A DNA stretch of 64,000 bases, taken from the NCBI GenBank assembly GCA_900752015.1, contig CAADTZ010000019.1, forward strand, positions 1-64,000. The letters are read 5' to 3'. Below the pieces are notes generated by a model that saw only the letters and a list, made by a program, of their open reading frames with translations, had not been told where the DNA came from and searched no databases. This document shows, one piece after another, positions 60,426 to 64,000 of the stretch; positions within the stretch are counted from its first letter, which is position 1, and every line of letters starts with the position of its first letter. The translations under genes were made by a program, and so were the position numbers. The DNA comes from an uncultured Collinsella sp. GTDB taxonomy: Bacteria > Actinomycetota > Coriobacteriia > Coriobacteriales > Coriobacteriaceae.

Positions 60426-60486
60426 GTTTAGCGCCTTTTTGTTTGGTGACAATAACCTTAGCAGGAACGTAAAGCTAGGAGGCGCT

Positions 60487-61452
60487 ATGTGTACGAGCAT
60501 TCGATTTACCGATAATTCTGGTCACATGTATCTAGGCCGCAACCTAGACTGGAGCTTTGACTACGGCCAACAGGTTCGCGTGATGCCGCGCGGGTTCCAC
60601 GTCCCGTATTCGTTTATCGACGATGCGTCGGCGGCGCACGCGGTAATCGGCATGTGCATCGATTACGAGAACTACCCTATGTTCTTCGACTGCGGCAACG
60701 ATGCGGGCCTCGCCGTGGCGGGTCTCAATTTCCCGGGTTATGCCGAGTATGCCGAGGGCCCTGTCGACGGCAAGAACAATATCGCGGCCTATGAGTTTCC
60801 CCTGTGGGTGGCAGCGACGTTCTCGACGGTCGATGAGGTCGAGGCCGCGCTGCGCGACACGGTGATTGTCGCCAAATCTGCCGGAGAGGGGCTGGGCGTG
60901 TCGCTGCTCCATTGGATTATCGGCGACAGCCAGCGCAGCATCGTGGTCGAGATGATGGCTGACGGCCTGCATGTATACGACAATCCGGTCGACACCCTTG
61001 CCAATCAGCCGACTTTCCCGTGGCACATGGAAAACCTGCGCACCTATATCACGGCCACAAGCGATTTTCCGCAGACGGCGACATGGCGTGGCGCCGAGCT
61101 TAAGCCCTATGGAGCCGGTGCCGGCATGCGCGGCATTCCGGGCGATTGCTATTCACCGAGCCGTTTTGTAAAGGCGGCGTACCTCAATGCCAATTACCCA
61201 CAAAAGGAGAGCGAGACCGAAAACGTCGTTCGCATGTTCCGCTCGCTCGAGGGCGTGGTGATGATCGAGGGAGCGTCCAGGATGGGCGATGGCAAGTTCG
61301 AGAAGACTATCTACACCGGATGCTTTAGCGCGCGCACGGGCAATTATTACTACGCGATGTATGGGGATCCGTCGATTCGCTACGTGAGCCTGATGGATGC
61401 CGAGGGCGCGAGCCCCGATAGGCTCGTGGTTCCCGAGCCGCGCCGTTCGTAG
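60487..61452 (+). CDS. Choloylglycine hydrolase family (bile-salt-hydrolase-like) protein
   Basis: A 321-residue Ntn hydrolase from ATG 60487. Removal of Met exposes the nucleophile Cys2 (MCTSIRF). Further BSH-type residues are R and D in LGRNLDWS, Asn in GLNFPGYAEY, the substrate loop LANQPTFPWHMENL, and Arg in YSPSRFVKAAY. The family deconjugates glycine- or taurine-bile acids or cleaves penicillin V; GLNFPGYAEY and the NQPTFPW loop favour bile salts. No signal peptide, so it is cytoplasmic, as is usual for gut BSHs. Monocistronic, with a terminator on each side. Confidence 0.9.
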   Translation: MCTSIRFTDNSGHMYLGRNLDWSFDYGQQVRVMPRGFHVPYSFIDDASAAHAVIGMCIDYENYPMFFDCGNDAGLAVAGLNFPGYAEYAEGPVDGKNNIAAYEFPLWVAATFSTVDEVEAALRDTVIVAKSAGEGLGVSLLHWIIGDSQRSIVVEMMADGLHVYDNPVDTLANQPTFPWHMENLRTYITATSDFPQTATWRGAELKPYGAGAGMRGIPGDCYSPSRFVKAAYLNANYPQKESETENVVRMFRSLEGVVMIEGASRMGDGKFEKTIYTGCFSARTGNYYYAMYGDPSIRYVSLMDAEGASPDRLVVPEPRRS

Positions 61453-61476
61453 CCGTTGGCTTTACTGCAATGCAAA

Positions 61477-61510
61477 GCGGCCCTGCGTCTCTCGTGAGGC
61501 GCAGGGCCGC
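61477..61510. terminator. Terminator between BSH-like and kup genes
   Basis: GCGGCCCTGCG / CGCAGGGCCGC 11-bp stem with an inner CTC/GAG helix. It separates convergent genes; the T-tract is weak. Confidence 0.7.
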
Positions 61511-61531
61511 TGTCGTTGATTTGTGACGTCG

Positions 61532-63763
61532 CTAGAAATTGGCGTCGTTGAGTTGTTCGCTCTCGAGGCCGTCGAGCAGTTGCTGTTCGGGCGTATCGGC
61601 GACGCTCTCGAGCAACTCGGTGGGGTCGACGTTCATGTTCCTACCGGCTTCGTTGCCGTTGACCAGGTCGTCCGAGAAGATATCGACTTCCATTTCCTCG
61701 GCCTCTTCGATCTGAACCTCGAGCGGCACCTGGGTGCGTACGAGCTTAACGGCCGGGCGCATGCGGGCAAACAGCGGCACGTACTCGATGATGATGGCCG
61801 AGTTCTCAAGACCGTACCAGCGCGCCGGGCTTCCGCAGGCGCGGCGGACGGCATACTTGATGGCCATCACGCGGTGGTCGTTGCGGTTGATGTCCGTTTC
61901 AGGGGCAAGCATCTTGCGCAGCATGCAAAAGCGGAAGTCACCCACGTTGCCGCGGGTCTCGTAGATGGAGTAGGTGTGATGTTGCGGCGGCAGCTCGCCC
62001 GATGCCATCAGGTCGCCGACGATCTGACGCAGGTAGGCATTAACGCGCTGGTTGACCTTAAAGCCCAGGTCCAGGCGCACGCGGAAGAGGAAGTCCGTGC
62101 CAAAGGTCTCGACGGAATACTCGTGCGTATAGGGTTCGTCGGTAACGTGCACGTTAATGAACCAATATGCCTTGGCGCGCTTGGGGTGCTTGTCCAGGAT
62201 GGAATAGAGCACGTCGCGGTCGAGCGTGAGCGGATCGGGGCTGTTGGTGAGGAACACCAGGTTGTCGGCGAGCACGGGGTAGGTCTCGTCGTTGCGCAGG
62301 CGGTTGAGCTGATCGATGTACTTGGAGACGGGCAGCAGGATCGTCTGCGTGCGCTCGATGGCGGTGCCGCGGCGCCACACGTACATAAGGCCAAACAGCA
62401 GTGCGGCCAAGAAGATCATCACATAGCCGCCGTCAAAGAACATGGTGAGGCACGAGGCGAAGAAGCACAGCTCAATGGCACCGAAGAGCAGGGCGAAGAC
62501 GCAGGCGCCCAGCTTGTGCTTGAGAATGCCAGCGATATAGCTCGTCAAAAGCGTCGTGGTCATGAGCATGGTCACGGTAATGGCGAGGCCGTAGGCGCTC
62601 TCCATGCGCTCGGAGTTTTGGAACAGCAGCACGATGAAGATGCAGCCGACCCACATGATGTTGTTGACGAGCGGAATATAGAGCTGGCCCTTGGTGTCGC
62701 TGGGGTAGTGGATGCGCAGATGCGGCATAAGGTTGAGGCGCGTGGCCTCGGATACCAGCGAGAACGAGCCGGTGATGAGCGCCTGCGAGGCGATGATGGC
62801 CGCTACGGCCGAAAGCACGATGGCAAAGGGGCGCAGGGGCTCGGGAAGCATCATATAAAACGGGTTGACGATATCCATCGCGAGCATCTGGGGGTTGGAG
62901 TTATTGGCGAGCAGCCAAGCTCCCTGACCCAGATAGTTGAGGATAAGGGCCGCCTTTACGAACGGCCAGGATGCGTAGATGTTGGCCTTGCCAACGTGGC
63001 CCATGTCCGAGTAGAGGGCCTCGGCGCCGGTCGTCGACAGGAAGACAAAGCCGAGCACCATGATGCCCGAGTGGTTGATGGGCGAGAACAGGAACATGAT
63101 GCCGCGGATGGGGTTGAGCGCGCGCAGGATGGACAGGTTGCCGAGCATGTTGAACAGGCCGGCGCCAGCCAAGAACAGGAACCACAGCGTCATAAGCGGG
63201 CCGAACAGCTTGCCGATTGACGAGGTGCCGGCGCGCTGCATGGCAAACAGGCCGCAGATAATGATGATGGTGATGATGATTACGTTGGTCTGGCCGTCAC
63301 CCAAAAGCGCATGGCCCCACTCGATAGTGCGCAAGCCCTCGATGGCCGTGGTAACCGTGACGGCGGGGGTGAGGATGCCGTCAGCGAGCAGCGCCGCGCC
63401 GCCGATCATGGCGGGGGGAATCAGCCATGGCGCCCCCCTGCGCACGAGACTGAACAGGGCGAAGATGCCGCCTTCGTTGTGGTTGTCGGCCTTCATGGCG
63501 ATTACCACGTACTTGACCGTGGTCACGAGCGTCATGGTCCAGATGACGAGCGAAAGCGCGCCCAGGATCATGTCCTCGCTGACGGTACCGATGCCGCCGT
63601 TGTTGGCGACGATTGATTTCATGGTGTACATGGGGCTCGTGCCGATGTCGCCATAGACGACGCCGAGCGTTACGAGCAGCATGCCAGCGGAGAGGGGGAT
63701 GGCTCCGTGCCCGCCTTGCCCGCGCTGGTCTTGGAGGTTTGCCTCCAGTTTGTTGTGTGCCAC
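61532..63763 (-). CDS. kup: Kup-family potassium transporter
   Basis: A 743-residue protein: twelve N-terminal helices with the Kup signature GVVYGDIGTSPMYTMKSIV, NEGGIFALFSLVRR, ITTAIEG-type loops and TGAEALYSDMGHVG, then a C-terminal cytoplasmic domain of about 270 residues ending acidic. It takes up K+ with H+. GTG 63763 has AAGGGAG five bases upstream and is preferred to ATG 63781, which has none. The C-terminal region is longer than in E. coli Kup. Confidence 0.95.
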   Translation of the reverse strand: MAHNKLEANLQDQRGQGGHGAIPLSAGMLLVTLGVVYGDIGTSPMYTMKSIVANNGGIGTVSEDMILGALSLVIWTMTLVTTVKYVVIAMKADNHNEGGIFALFSLVRRGAPWLIPPAMIGGAALLADGILTPAVTVTTAIEGLRTIEWGHALLGDGQTNVIIITIIIICGLFAMQRAGTSSIGKLFGPLMTLWFLFLAGAGLFNMLGNLSILRALNPIRGIMFLFSPINHSGIMVLGFVFLSTTGAEALYSDMGHVGKANIYASWPFVKAALILNYLGQGAWLLANNSNPQMLAMDIVNPFYMMLPEPLRPFAIVLSAVAAIIASQALITGSFSLVSEATRLNLMPHLRIHYPSDTKGQLYIPLVNNIMWVGCIFIVLLFQNSERMESAYGLAITVTMLMTTTLLTSYIAGILKHKLGACVFALLFGAIELCFFASCLTMFFDGGYVMIFLAALLFGLMYVWRRGTAIERTQTILLPVSKYIDQLNRLRNDETYPVLADNLVFLTNSPDPLTLDRDVLYSILDKHPKRAKAYWFINVHVTDEPYTHEYSVETFGTDFLFRVRLDLGFKVNQRVNAYLRQIVGDLMASGELPPQHHTYSIYETRGNVGDFRFCMLRKMLAPETDINRNDHRVMAIKYAVRRACGSPARWYGLENSAIIIEYVPLFARMRPAVKLVRTQVPLEVQIEEAEEMEVDIFSDDLVNGNEAGRNMNVDPTELLESVADTPEQQLLDGLESEQLNDANF

Positions 63764-63862
63764 GAGGACTCCCTTAGACATCCGGTTATCTGTCTAGGAC
63801 AAAAAACTTTATGCCGTCTTTATACATACAAGAGCAGTTTGGCACATCGGGTTATTTTAGAC

Positions 63863-63886
63863 AATAATCCTCAGCTGGGGATTATT
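63863..63886. promoter_or_regulatory. Inverted repeat upstream of kup
   Basis: AATAATCC-N8-GGATTATT, a perfect 8-bp inverted repeat about 100 bp upstream of the kup start, in an AT-rich gap. Possible operator. No c-di-AMP (ydaO) riboswitch consensus was seen. Confidence 0.45.
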
Positions 63887-63919
63887 TATTTATGCAGGTA
63901 GCATTTCAAAGCAGGGCTT

Positions 63920-64000
63920 TTAAGCACGTGCTGACTGGGCGATGCCAGCCTTGGCGTTTGCGCGTTTGCCGGCGAGTTCGCAAAAAATCGCGCCGCCGAT
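63920..64000 (-). CDS. C-terminal end of a gene running off the right edge
   Basis: On the minus strand 26 codons (IGGAIFCELAGKRANAKAGI, then AQSARA) end at TAA 63920-63922. The small, Ala-rich, basic tail looks like the end of a membrane protein. Too little is present to name it. Confidence 0.5.
   Translation of the reverse strand: MGGAIFCELAGKRANAKAGIAQSARA

Noticed and set aside
61523..63220. 565-codon open frame on the plus strand
   Set aside because: Antisense of kup, rich in His, Gln and Glu as expected for a shadow frame.
63782..63919. c-di-AMP (ydaO) riboswitch upstream of kup
   Set aside because: The conserved ydaO bases are not visible and the gap is too short for that aptamer plus expression platform.

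Overview
The window reads like the chromosome of a high-GC, Gram-positive gut anaerobe of the Coriobacteriia, most likely Collinsella or a close relative. This is inference from several signs: GC-rich coding, a choloylglycine-hydrolase gene, hybrid histidine kinases without HPt domains, many lipoproteins with extracytoplasmic domains, anaerobe-type Fe-S and flavodoxin genes, and short intergenic palindromes. Almost all of it is coding. No rRNA, tRNA, CRISPR array, integrase or insertion sequence was recognised. The only gene-poor stretch over 300 bases (about 50621-51172) holds a decayed EAL-domain gene.

Region 1 to 10 kb: a secreted protein running off the left edge, a LuxR-type regulator and an OmpR/histidine-kinase pair, all on the minus strand. 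These are divergent from a redox module of a tiny CXXC protein, a NapH-like polyferredoxin and a TlpA-like lipoprotein. A terminator and a giant MacB-like ABC transporter follow. 10 to 21 kb: a tRNA-dihydrouridine synthase, glutaredoxin, an XRE-TipAS regulator with an apparent C-terminal frameshift, trmO, a PatB/MalY-type C-S lyase, a solute-binding lipoprotein overlapping a hybrid kinase, an FMN-binding protein, and a second hybrid kinase with two solute-binding domains built in. 21 to 33 kb: an ion channel, a LOG-type protein, a ClC channel, an EFR1 flavoprotein, an EamA transporter, a GntR-ABC operon, prfC, a VUT transporter, an SDR and ung. 33 to 41 kb: LysR/EamA, MATE, RNA methyltransferases, small membrane proteins, a GNAT enzyme and a Tet(M)-like GTPase.

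41 to 46 kb is the most unusual block. An Orc/Cdc6-like AAA+ ATPase overlaps a short UvrA-like ABC ATPase, and a second related ATPase faces them. The first is preceded by three GGTATAA repeats at an exact 10-bp period. 46 to 52 kb: trmL, a CobW GTPase, a cysteine-less ArsC-like protein, a flavodoxin-like reductase, a GGDEF-PAS-GGDEF-like protein, the EAL remnant and a patatin. 52 to 64 kb: a TPP-riboswitch-controlled thiM/thiamine-binding/thiE operon, a HAD phosphatase, a LysR next to a MetE-like methyltransferase, an esterase, an NCS2 purine permease, a deformylase-like protein lacking its catalytic Glu, a bile-salt-hydrolase-like enzyme, a Kup potassium transporter and the tail of one more gene.

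Three sets of intergenic palindromes recur. One has the core GGGGACGTTCTT...AAGAACGTCCCC, one CAAAGGGACAG..CCTTTG, and one CTGCCAAAA...TTTTGGCAG. Two copies of the second supply the stop codon of the gene they abut. Start codons below were chosen by ribosome-binding site where that differs from the longest reading frame.
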